Positions 12,733 through 19,672 of a DNA stretch of 21,726 bases are shown one piece after another (the first letter of the stretch is position 1; each line of letters opens with the position of its first letter). A model generated the notes under the pieces. The model saw only the letters and a program-made list of their open reading frames with translations. It searched no databases and was not told the DNA's origin. Made by a program: the position numbers and the translations under genes. The stretch is from positions 1-21,726 of the forward strand of contig JBKPAM010000032.1 of the NCBI GenBank assembly GCA_046726435.1, in the 5' to 3' direction. This DNA is from AC-32 sp046726435. GTDB lineage: Bacteria; Actinomycetota; Thermoleophilia; Gaiellales; Gaiellaceae.

Positions 12733-13579
12733 CGGGGTGCAGCATCCGCGCGACCTGCTCCAGTGCCACGCCGATCTGCGGCCCGGCGATGCTTGCCCCG
12801 GGAGGCACGATCTCGAAGCGTCCGCTGCGCACGGCCCGCAGGTGCCTCGCCTCGGGATCGCGCCGAAGCTTCCGCAGGGTCGTGCCGCTCCCCGCGGTTG
12901 CGAGGTAGACGTCCGGGTCGAGCCGCAGCAGCCGCCGCAACGGAAACGGACCCTGCTCCGGGCTCGGCCCCGCGACGCTCCGCCCGTGGGCTTCCTGGAT
13001 CACCCCGCCGAGGAGGCTCTGGGTCGAGATGGTGCCGAAGTCGCCGTCGTCGACGAAGACCGTCACGACCTTCGTTCCCGAGAGCTCGCTGCGAACGGCC
13101 CGTCTCTTCGCCTGAATCCCGGCTGCCACCTTTCGCGCTGCGACCGGCCTTCCCGTGATGAGGCCCACGTCGTTGATCGCGTTCACGACGTCGTCGAGGT
13201 TGGCACTCGGCTCGACGTAGACGGCGGCGCCCGTCGCCCCCCGCGCCCGCGCGAGGTCGAGCGGATCGGTGTCGCTCGAGGCGACGATCAGGTCCGGCTT
13301 CGCGCGGCGGATCTCGCCGACGAGCGGCAGGCCGACCAGGGTGTCGTTGATCTTGATCGCTCGCCGCTGGAGCCCGAGCGCCCTCAGTATCTGGCGTGGC
13401 CCCGTGCCGACGGGCACGAGCCTCCGCGGTGCGGAGCGCACGACGGTCGGTGCCTCCCCGCCGCCCTGCACGGTGACCGGGTAGAGCCGGACGACCGCAC
13501 CGGTGGGCTCGGTCCGCTCGCCGCAGGCGGTGCCGGCGAGCAGCAGCAGTAACGCGCCCGCGACGAGAGCGGGTCTCAT
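12719..13579 (-). CDS. Periplasmic-binding lipoprotein, BtuF/FhuD-like (orphan)
   Basis: The 286-residue product begins with a secretion signal ending in a lipobox-like site (MRPALVAGALLLLLAGTACG, Cys 19). The -3 residue is Gly rather than the usual Leu, so lipidation is probable, not certain. The body follows the helical-backbone receptor fold: LVPVGTGPRQILRALGLQ, an INDTLVGLPLVGEIRRAKPDLIVASS segment, an interlobe helix with LDDVVNAINDVGLITGRPVAARKVAAG, and a second lobe. Such proteins deliver cobalamin, siderophores or metals to ABC importers. No permease or ATPase gene is nearby. The ATG at 13579 overlaps the PIG-V-like gene stop (ATGA). Confidence 0.8.
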   Translation of the reverse strand: MRPALVAGALLLLLAGTACGERTEPTGAVVRLYPVTVQGGGEAPTVVRSAPRRLVPVGTGPRQILRALGLQRRAIKINDTLVGLPLVGEIRRAKPDLIVASSDTDPLDLARARGATGAAVYVEPSANLDDVVNAINDVGLITGRPVAARKVAAGIQAKRRAVRSELSGTKVVTVFVDDGDFGTISTQSLLGGVIQEAHGRSVAGPSPEQGPFPLRRLLRLDPDVYLATAGSGTTLRKLRRDPEARHLRAVRSGRFEIVPPGASIAGPQIGVALEQVARMLHPDAFH

Positions 13580-14826
13580 GCGACCCACTGCCAGAGCGCC
13601 CACTGGGCGACCGAGACCCCGAGGAGAAGCGAGCTCACCGCGACGATCGCAGTGTGCCCCCGCGGCCGGCCGCCGAGCGAGGCGAGCGCGAGAAAGAGCG
13701 GGAAGATCGTCAGGCCGAAACGCGGGAGCGAGAGCAGGGGCCAGCGCTCGCTCGGCACGCTCAGCGGGATCGCGAGGCTGAGCACGGCGAAGAGGCCGTA
13801 CGGCGCGCCGAAGCGTCGCCACGCGATCACCGCCAGGGCGACGAACAGCACCAGGAACGCAAGCGTCTCGAGGTTGAGCGTCGCCACGCGAATCGGGTCG
13901 GCGTCCTGCACGGGCGCCCAGTACCGATGGGTGTGCGATCCCGACGCGAGCTGCTCAACGCCCGCCCAGCCTGCGCGGAGGCCGTCCCAGATCCCGCCGA
14001 GCGGCCCCGCGGGCGAGAGGTGCCGGCTCCAGAGCCGCTGCGCATGCAGGAAGGCCCACGCGTCGCCCTCGGCTCGCCAAAGGTAGAGCGGGTAGGCGGC
14101 GAAGATCAGCGGCGCGATCGCCAGCGAAGCCAGCGCTCGGACTCGGTCACGCTCCCGCCAGGCGAGCAGTGCGAGCGCCGGCAGCAGCGCCGCCGCGGTC
14201 GGTCTCGTGAGCAGTGCAAGCCCCGTGACGGCACCGGCCGCGAGGAAGCGCGAGCGCTCCGCCAGCACGAACGCCGCCAGCGTGAGCAGCAGGTAGAGCG
14301 ACTCGCTGTAGACGGCCTGGAGGAAGAACGCGAACGGGAAGACCGCGAGGTAGAGCACCGCTCGACGCGCCCCGTCGGCACCGAGCCGCTCCTCAGCGAC
14401 GCGGTACAGGAGCAGGAAGGCGCCGAGTGCCGCCGCGAGCGAGACGACGATCCCGGCGAGCACGTAATGGCCGAAGAACGCCCATCCGACGACGCTGACC
14501 GCACCGGGGTACAGCGGGTAGAAGGCCGCCGCTGCGCCGGAGGCGGAGTCGTACCCGTGCTCCGCGATGCGCAGGAACCAGACGCTGTCCCAGCGGGCCC
14601 AGACGTCGGTCACGGCGCCGAGATCGTGCGTCAGCGTCGGGTCATCCCAGACGTTCGCCCTCGGGTGGCGGTTCGGGACGAAGACGAAGAAGGAGAACAG
14701 CGCCGCCGCCCAGATCGCCAGCCGCGTCCAGAGAAAGATCTCGGGCGCGGGGTTCCACGCGCGGGGCAGCCGCAACTCGCGGCGTGCCGCCCGCTTCGGC
14801 GAGCGAACGCGTTGACCGGCGGACAC
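13576..14826 (-). CDS. Integral membrane glycosyltransferase, PIG-V-like mannosyltransferase
   Basis: The 416-residue polytopic protein resembles the bacterial PIG-V group, which uses a lipid-linked sugar donor at the outer face of the membrane. Support comes from the first-loop ARWDSVWFLRIAEHGY motif, in which the acidic residue is likely catalytic. AAFYPLYPGAVSVVG, the FLQAVYSESLYLLL segment and GLALLTRPTAAALLPALA are also typical. About ten hydrophobic segments follow. The GTG start at 14826 lies 19 bases from the divergent DUF2203 start, and no ribosome-binding site is evident. It is the first gene of the minus-strand operon. The exact sugar and acceptor cannot be read from the sequence. 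Confidence 0.8.
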   Translation of the reverse strand: MSAGQRVRSPKRAARRELRLPRAWNPAPEIFLWTRLAIWAAALFSFFVFVPNRHPRANVWDDPTLTHDLGAVTDVWARWDSVWFLRIAEHGYDSASGAAAAFYPLYPGAVSVVGWAFFGHYVLAGIVVSLAAALGAFLLLYRVAEERLGADGARRAVLYLAVFPFAFFLQAVYSESLYLLLTLAAFVLAERSRFLAAGAVTGLALLTRPTAAALLPALALLAWRERDRVRALASLAIAPLIFAAYPLYLWRAEGDAWAFLHAQRLWSRHLSPAGPLGGIWDGLRAGWAGVEQLASGSHTHRYWAPVQDADPIRVATLNLETLAFLVLFVALAVIAWRRFGAPYGLFAVLSLAIPLSVPSERWPLLSLPRFGLTIFPLFLALASLGGRPRGHTAIVAVSSLLLGVSVAQWALWQWVA

Positions 14827-14839
14827 CGCGCGCGATGAT
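14812..14839 (+). promoter_or_regulatory. Candidate leaderless promoter for the DUF2203 gene
   Basis: TTGACC (14812-14817) and GATGAT (14834-14839) are separated by 16 bases. The -10 ends 6 bases before the ATG at 14846, so transcription would start at or next to the ATG. The gene lacks a ribosome-binding site, consistent with leaderless translation. The -35 lies within the start of the divergent PIG-V-like gene. Confidence 0.35.
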
Positions 14840-14845
14840 ACTCGG

Positions 14846-15247
14846 ATGGCCGAGCGGCACTTCACGCCCGACGAGGCGAACGCGCTGCTCGAGCGGGTTC
14901 GCCCGATCGCGGAGTCCCTCGTCGCGCATCGCCGCACCTTCACGGTCACAGCCGCTCGTCGGGCGCGGCTGACCGCGCGCATCTCCGGAAACGGCGGCGA
15001 CTTCGATCCCCAGGAGCCCCGCGAGCTCAACGAGCAGCTCGAACAAGAGGCCGAGGCAGTCGCCCGTGCGGTCGAGGAGCTGGAGCGCCTCGGCGTGCTT
15101 GTGAAGGACCTCGACCGCGGCCTGGTCGACTTCCCCGCGCTGCGGGAGGGCGAGGAGGTTCTGCTCTGCTGGCAGGTTGGCGAGGAGGAAGTGGCCTACT
15201 GGCACGGAGTCGAGGAGGGCTTCGCGGGCAGGAAACCACTCCCTTGA
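14846..15247 (+). CDS. DUF2203 family protein
   Basis: The 133-residue cytoplasmic protein matches DUF2203. It opens HFTPDEANALLERVRPIAES, continues with a charged helical centre (ELNEQLEQEAEAVARAVEEL), and ends with the family signature GVLVKDLDRGLVDFPALREG, VLLCWQVGEEEVAYWHGVEEGFAGRKPL. The function of the family is unknown. The conserved Cys, Trp and His residues near the C-terminus suggest a metal or ligand site (inference). The ATG at 14846 has no Shine-Dalgarno sequence. It is divergent from the PIG-V-like gene. Confidence 0.9.
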   Translation: MAERHFTPDEANALLERVRPIAESLVAHRRTFTVTAARRARLTARISGNGGDFDPQEPRELNEQLEQEAEAVARAVEELERLGVLVKDLDRGLVDFPALREGEEVLLCWQVGEEEVAYWHGVEEGFAGRKPLP

Positions 15248-15254
15248 CCGCCGA

Positions 15255-15306
15255 GAGTGCGGCGCACTTTCTGCGGGGCTGGTTTGTGCCTCGCTGCGCT
15301 CGCAGC
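15255..15306. repeat. Two small hairpins in the DUF2203-mscS gap
   Basis: AGTGC-GGC-GCACT (15256-15268), followed by TTTC... hence a weak terminator-like hairpin, stands soon after the DUF2203 stop. GCTGC-GCTC-GCAGC (15293-15306) follows. Otherwise the 96-base gap shows no gene. The stems are short, so terminator function is uncertain. Confidence 0.3.
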
Positions 15307-15343
15307 ATGCGGTTGAGGATCACGCGGGAACGCGTCGAATGAC

Positions 15344-16072
15344 ATGACCATGCCGCTCTGGCACCGGTTGATCGTGTTCGGCGCGGTCCTGCTCGTGACC
15401 CTGCTCGTCGCGCGATTCGTCGACCGCAGGCTCGCTCGCCGCGACCTGCCCGCAGCCACGGTGACGCGCTACCGCATCCTGCGCCGCAGCGTCATCTCGC
15501 TGATCGTGTTCGTGGGGGTCTTCTCGGCCCTGCTCGTGATTCCGCAGGTCCGGGCGGTCGCGATGGGGATCCTCGCCTCCTCGGCCGTGATCGGGATCGT
15601 GGTCGGGTTCGCGGCGCAGCGGACGATCGGGAACTTCATCGCGGGCCTGCTGATCGCCTTTGCGCAGCCGATCCGATTGGGCGACCGCGTCAGGACGGAT
15701 GGTCTGAACGGAGTCGTGGAGGAGATTGGCCTCACCTACACCTTCATTCGCGCCGAGGACAACGCCCGGCTCGTGGTCCCGAACGAGAAGATCGCCTCGG
15801 ATACGATTCTCAATTCGTCTATTCGCAGCCAAAAGACGCTCGCGCGCGTGACCGTTCAGGTTCCTCTCAACACCGATCTCGAGGCAGCCGCCAAGCTCCT
15901 GCGCGAGGCGGCGGGGGACGAGCGCGCCGAGGTCGCCGTCACCGAGCTGGCCGACCGGGCGAGCCTCGAGATCAGCGTCTGGGCAACTGACGAGCCGAGC
16001 GCCGAGCGGCTCGAACACGAGCTCCGACTCCGTTCGCACGCACTGCTGCGCGAGGCCGGGGTCTTCGCGTGA
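15344..16072 (+). CDS. Small-conductance mechanosensitive channel, MscS family
   Basis: MscS channels release solutes when membrane tension rises after osmotic downshock. The 242-residue product has two N-terminal membrane segments (LIVFGAVLLVTLLVARFV and SLIVFVGVFSALLVI). The pore-lining Gly/Ala-rich helix follows (GILASSAVIGIVVGFAAQRTIGNFIAGLLIAF). The beta domain contains QPIRLGDRV, GVVEEIGLTYTFIRAEDNARLVVPNEKIASD and ILNSSI. A mixed C-terminal domain completes the fold. Two ATG codons (15344 and 15350) are possible starts, and neither has a strong ribosome-binding site. The length is close to minimal MscS channels. It is probably a single transcription unit. Confidence 0.93.
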   Translation: MTMPLWHRLIVFGAVLLVTLLVARFVDRRLARRDLPAATVTRYRILRRSVISLIVFVGVFSALLVIPQVRAVAMGILASSAVIGIVVGFAAQRTIGNFIAGLLIAFAQPIRLGDRVRTDGLNGVVEEIGLTYTFIRAEDNARLVVPNEKIASDTILNSSIRSQKTLARVTVQVPLNTDLEAAAKLLREAAGDERAEVAVTELADRASLEISVWATDEPSAERLEHELRLRSHALLREAGVFA

Positions 16073-16121
16073 GACGACGCTTGTGTCGTCTCTGTCAGGC
16101 CGGGCGGGCTTGGCCCGGGCA
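16071..16121 (+). terminator. Tandem hairpins after mscS, first one a probable terminator
   Basis: A perfect 8-bp stem GAGACGAC (16071-16078) and GTCGTCTC (16085-16092) with a 6-base loop begins within the mscS stop codon and is followed by TGTC. A second GC-rich imperfect hairpin occupies about 16098-16121. The lack of a T run makes intrinsic termination only moderately likely. Confidence 0.45.
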
Positions 16122-16169
16122 GCCGTCTGAACTAACCGGTCGACACGCCATCCGTCAGAGGATTGGCCC

Positions 16170-18398
16170 GTGACCCCACCCCCGCCGCCGCGCGGGCGCG
16201 GGCGGCGCCGGTCCGACGACGAGCTCGAGCGCGTCCTCCACCGCAGCCGCCGCCGGCGCGGCACCCAAAAGGGCAAACGGAAGCGCCGCACGGCGGTCCT
16301 GCTGGTCGCGTTCCTGATCCTGATCCTCGCCGTGATCGCGTCCGGCGTCGGGGCGGTCGCGAAATTCCGCTCGGACTGCACCCTCGCGGACCTGAAGCCG
16401 GTGGAGATCGGCCAGAACTCGTTCGTCTTCGCGGCGACCGGGACGCTCCTCGGCTCGATCCCGGCCGAGCGCAACCGGACACCGGTGGCACTCTGGAAGG
16501 TGAGCCCCTGGATGCGCCAGGCGACGGTTGCGATCGAGGACCACCGCTTCTACGAGCACGGCGGCGTCGACTACGAAGGCATCGTGCGGGCGGCCTGGAA
16601 GGACCTCCGCGCCGGGCATGTCGTGCAGGGCGGCTCGACGATCACGCAGCAGCTCGTCCGCAACCTCTACATCTCGAAGGAGCGGACGTTCAGCCGGAAG
16701 ATCAAGGAGGCCTGCCTCGCGATCAAGCTCTCACGTGCGCGATCGAAGGACTGGATCCTCGCCCAGTACATGAACCAGGTCTACTACGGCAACCACGCCT
16801 ACGGGATCGAGGCCGCGGCGCAGACGTACTTCTCCAAGCACGCCCGCAACCTCACCCTCGACGAGGCGGCGCTGCTCGCCGGCCTGCCGCAGGCGCCTTC
16901 GACCTACGACCCACTGCACCGGCCCGCCACGGCTCGGGCCCGCCGTAACGAAGTGCTTCGCGCGATGTACGAGTACGGTGACATCAGCCTCCAGCGGTAC
17001 CGGGGGGCGGTGGCGCAGCGGAGCCTCGGGCTCCGGCCGGGCAAGCTCTACACGCGCATCCGCGAGCCGTACTTCTTCAGCTACGTGCGCGACCAGCTGA
17101 TCGCGGAATACGGCGCGAACACCGTCCGGAGCGGCGGGCTGCGGGTCTACACGACGATCAACCCGCGCCTGCAGGCGGTCGCGCGCAAGGCGATCCGGGA
17201 CACGCTCTACCTGCGGAACGACCCGGCGGCGGCGGTGGTCTCGATCAACCCGGCGAACGGGGCGATCCGCGCGATGACGGCGGTCACACCCGGCCGCGCG
17301 GGCAACCAGTTCAACCTCGTCGCGCAGGCGCGGCGGCAGCCCGGCTCGACCTTCAAGACGTTCGTGCTCGCGGCCGCGATCGAGCAGGGCATGAACCCGT
17401 ACTCGACCTACTACACCTCGGCGCCGTTCTACTACCAGCCCGACCCCTCCATCCGCGCCTGGGACGTTCAGACCTACGACCACACCTACGCGGGCACGAT
17501 CTCGGTGGAGAACGCCACCCTCCGCTCCGACAACACCGTCTACGCGCAGCTGACGCTCGATGTCGGCCCGGCGAAGATCGCCGCGATGGCGCACAGGCTC
17601 GGCGTGCGCTCGCATCTCGACGTCGTGCCGGCGATGGGCCTTGGCTCGGACGCGATCTCGCCGCTCGAGGAGGCGTCCGCGTACGCCACCCTCGCGGCCG
17701 GCGGCATCTACTCCAAGCCGATGGCGATCCGGAAGGTGGTGCTCGCGAGCGGCAAGGTGGACACCGACGCGGGGTGGGGCAAGCCGGAGCGCACGCGCGC
17801 CCTTTCCGACGGCGTCGCGTACGAGGTGACCAAGATCCTCGAACAGAACATGCTCGAGGGCACAGGCATCGGCGCCTACTTCGGACGCACGGCGGCCGGC
17901 AAGACCGGGACCACCGACAACCACGCCGACGCCTGGTTCTCGGGCTACGTGCCGCAGCTCGAGACGACCGTCTGGGTCGGCTACCCGCAGGGCGAGATCC
18001 CGATGGAGAACGTGCACGGAATCTCGGTCGCCGGCGGCACCTTCCCGGCGACGATCTGGCATCTGTTCATGGCGACGGCGCTGCAGAACTCGCCTGCGCT
18101 GGGGTGGCGGTACCCGAACCGTCCCGTCACCTGGCACTCGTTCCATCAGGGGCAGTACGGCTCGAGCCTGCGTCCGACGACGACCTACAACTACTACTAC
18201 TCGCCGCCGCCACCACCGCCGGCCGCACCGCCACCGCCTCCTCCGGCGAACACATCACCGGCCACTACTGCCCAGAAGACGCCTCCGCCCCCACCCCCGC
18301 CGGCAGAGCCTCCCCCACCCCCGCCGGCAGAGCCTCCCCCACCCCCGCCGCCGGTCGAGCCTCCGCGCCCGCCGCCTCCGCCAGCGCCGAGGCGGTAG
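16170..18398 (+). CDS. Bifunctional class A penicillin-binding protein (GT51 transglycosylase / transpeptidase)
   Basis: This enzyme polymerises lipid II into glycan strands and cross-links peptides. The 742-residue product has a basic cytoplasmic N-terminus and one membrane anchor (about 41-64). The GT51 domain has catalytic Glu 123 in AIEDHRFYEHGG and the QGGSTITQQLVRN motif (about 153-165). The transpeptidase domain has SxxK at 393-396 (PGSTFK), SDN at 453-455 and KTG at 578-580, all intact. The C-terminal 70 residues are a proline-rich tail with Ala-Glu spacers. The GTG start at 16170 has AGAGGA about 8 bases upstream; the alternative frame at 16163 is a shadow. It ends 2 bases before the next gene. 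Confidence 0.95.
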   Translation: MTPPPPPRGRGRRRSDDELERVLHRSRRRRGTQKGKRKRRTAVLLVAFLILILAVIASGVGAVAKFRSDCTLADLKPVEIGQNSFVFAATGTLLGSIPAERNRTPVALWKVSPWMRQATVAIEDHRFYEHGGVDYEGIVRAAWKDLRAGHVVQGGSTITQQLVRNLYISKERTFSRKIKEACLAIKLSRARSKDWILAQYMNQVYYGNHAYGIEAAAQTYFSKHARNLTLDEAALLAGLPQAPSTYDPLHRPATARARRNEVLRAMYEYGDISLQRYRGAVAQRSLGLRPGKLYTRIREPYFFSYVRDQLIAEYGANTVRSGGLRVYTTINPRLQAVARKAIRDTLYLRNDPAAAVVSINPANGAIRAMTAVTPGRAGNQFNLVAQARRQPGSTFKTFVLAAAIEQGMNPYSTYYTSAPFYYQPDPSIRAWDVQTYDHTYAGTISVENATLRSDNTVYAQLTLDVGPAKIAAMAHRLGVRSHLDVVPAMGLGSDAISPLEEASAYATLAAGGIYSKPMAIRKVVLASGKVDTDAGWGKPERTRALSDGVAYEVTKILEQNMLEGTGIGAYFGRTAAGKTGTTDNHADAWFSGYVPQLETTVWVGYPQGEIPMENVHGISVAGGTFPATIWHLFMATALQNSPALGWRYPNRPVTWHSFHQGQYGSSLRPTTTYNYYYSPPPPPPAAPPPPPPANTSPATTAQKTPPPPPPPAEPPPPPPAEPPPPPPPVEPPRPPPPPAPRR
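18281..18358 (+). repeat. Tandem 24/27-bp repeats encoding the proline-rich tail of the PBP
   Basis: Three successive units begin at 18281 (27 bases), 18308 (24 bases) and 18332 (27 bases). Each is of the form GCCTCC...CCCCGCC...GA, and each encodes six or seven prolines followed by Ala-Glu or Val-Glu. The near-identity of units at DNA level suggests recent expansion by slippage. Copy number may differ between strains. Confidence 0.8.
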
Positions 18399-18400
18399 CG

Positions 18401-19672
18401 ATGCGGCCGGCGCTCCGCGCCGCGCTCGTCGCGATCCCCGTCTACATCGCGGCCTGCGCCGTTCCCGACGGCGGGCTGTTTCGCGCGGCCAGGTTCCGAG
18501 ACGTTCACGTCTACCAGGGTTACGCCGAGCAGCTGCTGCACGGGGCGCTGCCCTACCGGGACGTGTTCGTCGAGTACCCGCCCGGCGCGTTCGCGGTCTT
18601 CCTGCCGCCGACCGCGTTCGGCGCCGGTCACTACAACGCGGCCTTCAAGGCGTTGATGGCGCTCTGCGGCGCGGCGACGATCGTGCTCGTCGCGCTCGTG
18701 CTGGCGGAGCTCGGCGCCTCGAAACGGCGGATCTGGGCCGGTGTCGGCCTGCTCGCGCTCTCGCCGATCGCGCTCGGCCCGATCTCGCTCAACACCTACG
18801 ACGCCTGGCCGGCGCTGCTGACCGTGCTCGCGCTCTGGCTCTTGCTGCGTGGACACGACCTGCCCGCGTTCGCGGTGCTCGGAGTGGCCGTGAGCGCGAA
18901 GGTGTACCCGCTCGTGCTCGTGCCCCTGGCCGGGTGGTTCGTCTGGCGGCGCGCAGGCACGCGCCGGGCCACGCTCGCCATCGGCGTGCTGGTGGCCGTC
19001 GCAGCCCTGGTCGTGGCGCCGTTCGCGGCCTACGCGCCCCACGGAGTCTTCGAGAGCTTCCGCGCGCAGGCGACCCGCGGTTTGCAGATCGAGAGCCTGG
19101 GCGCATCGTTGCTGCTCGTGCTCGACCGCCTCGGCCTCTACGACGCGCAGGTCGTGGAGACGACGGGCGTGGCGGGCCGGAACCTCGCCGGGCCGGGCGC
19201 GGAGGCGGTCGCCGCCGGGCTGCTCGTGCTGGAAGCGCTCGCGGTCGCGACCGTATGGATCCTCTACGCGCGGGCACGGGAGACGCGCGACCGCCTGCCG
19301 CTCGCCTGGGCGGCCGCCGTCGCCGGGTTCCTCGCTTTTACGAAGGTCTTCTCCCCGCAGTACCTCGTCTGGTTGCTGCCGCTGGTCCTCGCGGCCGGCG
19401 GACCGGCAGCCGTTGCGCTTGCGGCGGTCGCCGTCGTGCTTGCGCAGGTCTGGTTCTTCCACTACGGCGCCCTCTTCCGGCTCGAGTGGCCGGTCTGGCT
19501 CCTGCTCGCCCGCGACCTCGTGATGGTCGCGCTCTACGGCGTGCTGGTCGCGGAGCTGGCCCGCTGGAAGATCAGGATCCCGTCGCGCTCGAAGACGAGC
19601 CGCCACTCGGGGTTGCGGCGGAGCCAGGAGAGCTGGACGGCCGTCGGCAACGGTGCGAGCCGGTCCGCGTAG
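18401..19672 (+). CDS. Polytopic membrane glycosyltransferase (GT87 / DUF2029-like)
   Basis: The 423-residue product has about ten hydrophobic segments and resembles GT87 polyprenol-phosphate-mannose-dependent mannosyltransferases. Typical features are the first-loop YQGYAEQLLHGALPYRD and VFVEYPPGAFAVF, a central LGVAVSAKVYPLVLVPLAGW, and FLAFTKVFSPQYLVWLLPLVL near the C-terminus. The ATG at 18401 follows the PBP stop by 2 bases, so the pair is probably co-transcribed. The last membrane helix ends near 19565. The remaining tail of about 35 Ser/Arg-rich residues is antisense to the conserved C-terminus of the convergent DUF2079 gene, giving a 139-base overlap. The donor, acceptor and exact family remain uncertain. 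Confidence 0.78.
   Translation: MRPALRAALVAIPVYIAACAVPDGGLFRAARFRDVHVYQGYAEQLLHGALPYRDVFVEYPPGAFAVFLPPTAFGAGHYNAAFKALMALCGAATIVLVALVLAELGASKRRIWAGVGLLALSPIALGPISLNTYDAWPALLTVLALWLLLRGHDLPAFAVLGVAVSAKVYPLVLVPLAGWFVWRRAGTRRATLAIGVLVAVAALVVAPFAAYAPHGVFESFRAQATRGLQIESLGASLLLVLDRLGLYDAQVVETTGVAGRNLAGPGAEAVAAGLLVLEALAVATVWILYARARETRDRLPLAWAAAVAGFLAFTKVFSPQYLVWLLPLVLAAGGPAAVALAAVAVVLAQVWFFHYGALFRLEWPVWLLLARDLVMVALYGVLVAELARWKIRIPSRSKTSRHSGLRRSQESWTAVGNGASRSA

Noticed and set aside
15291..15306. CGCTGCGCTCGCAG motif as a mobile repeat or CRISPR-like element
   Set aside because: Only one copy was noticed in the window, and short GC-rich palindromes are frequent by chance at this composition.
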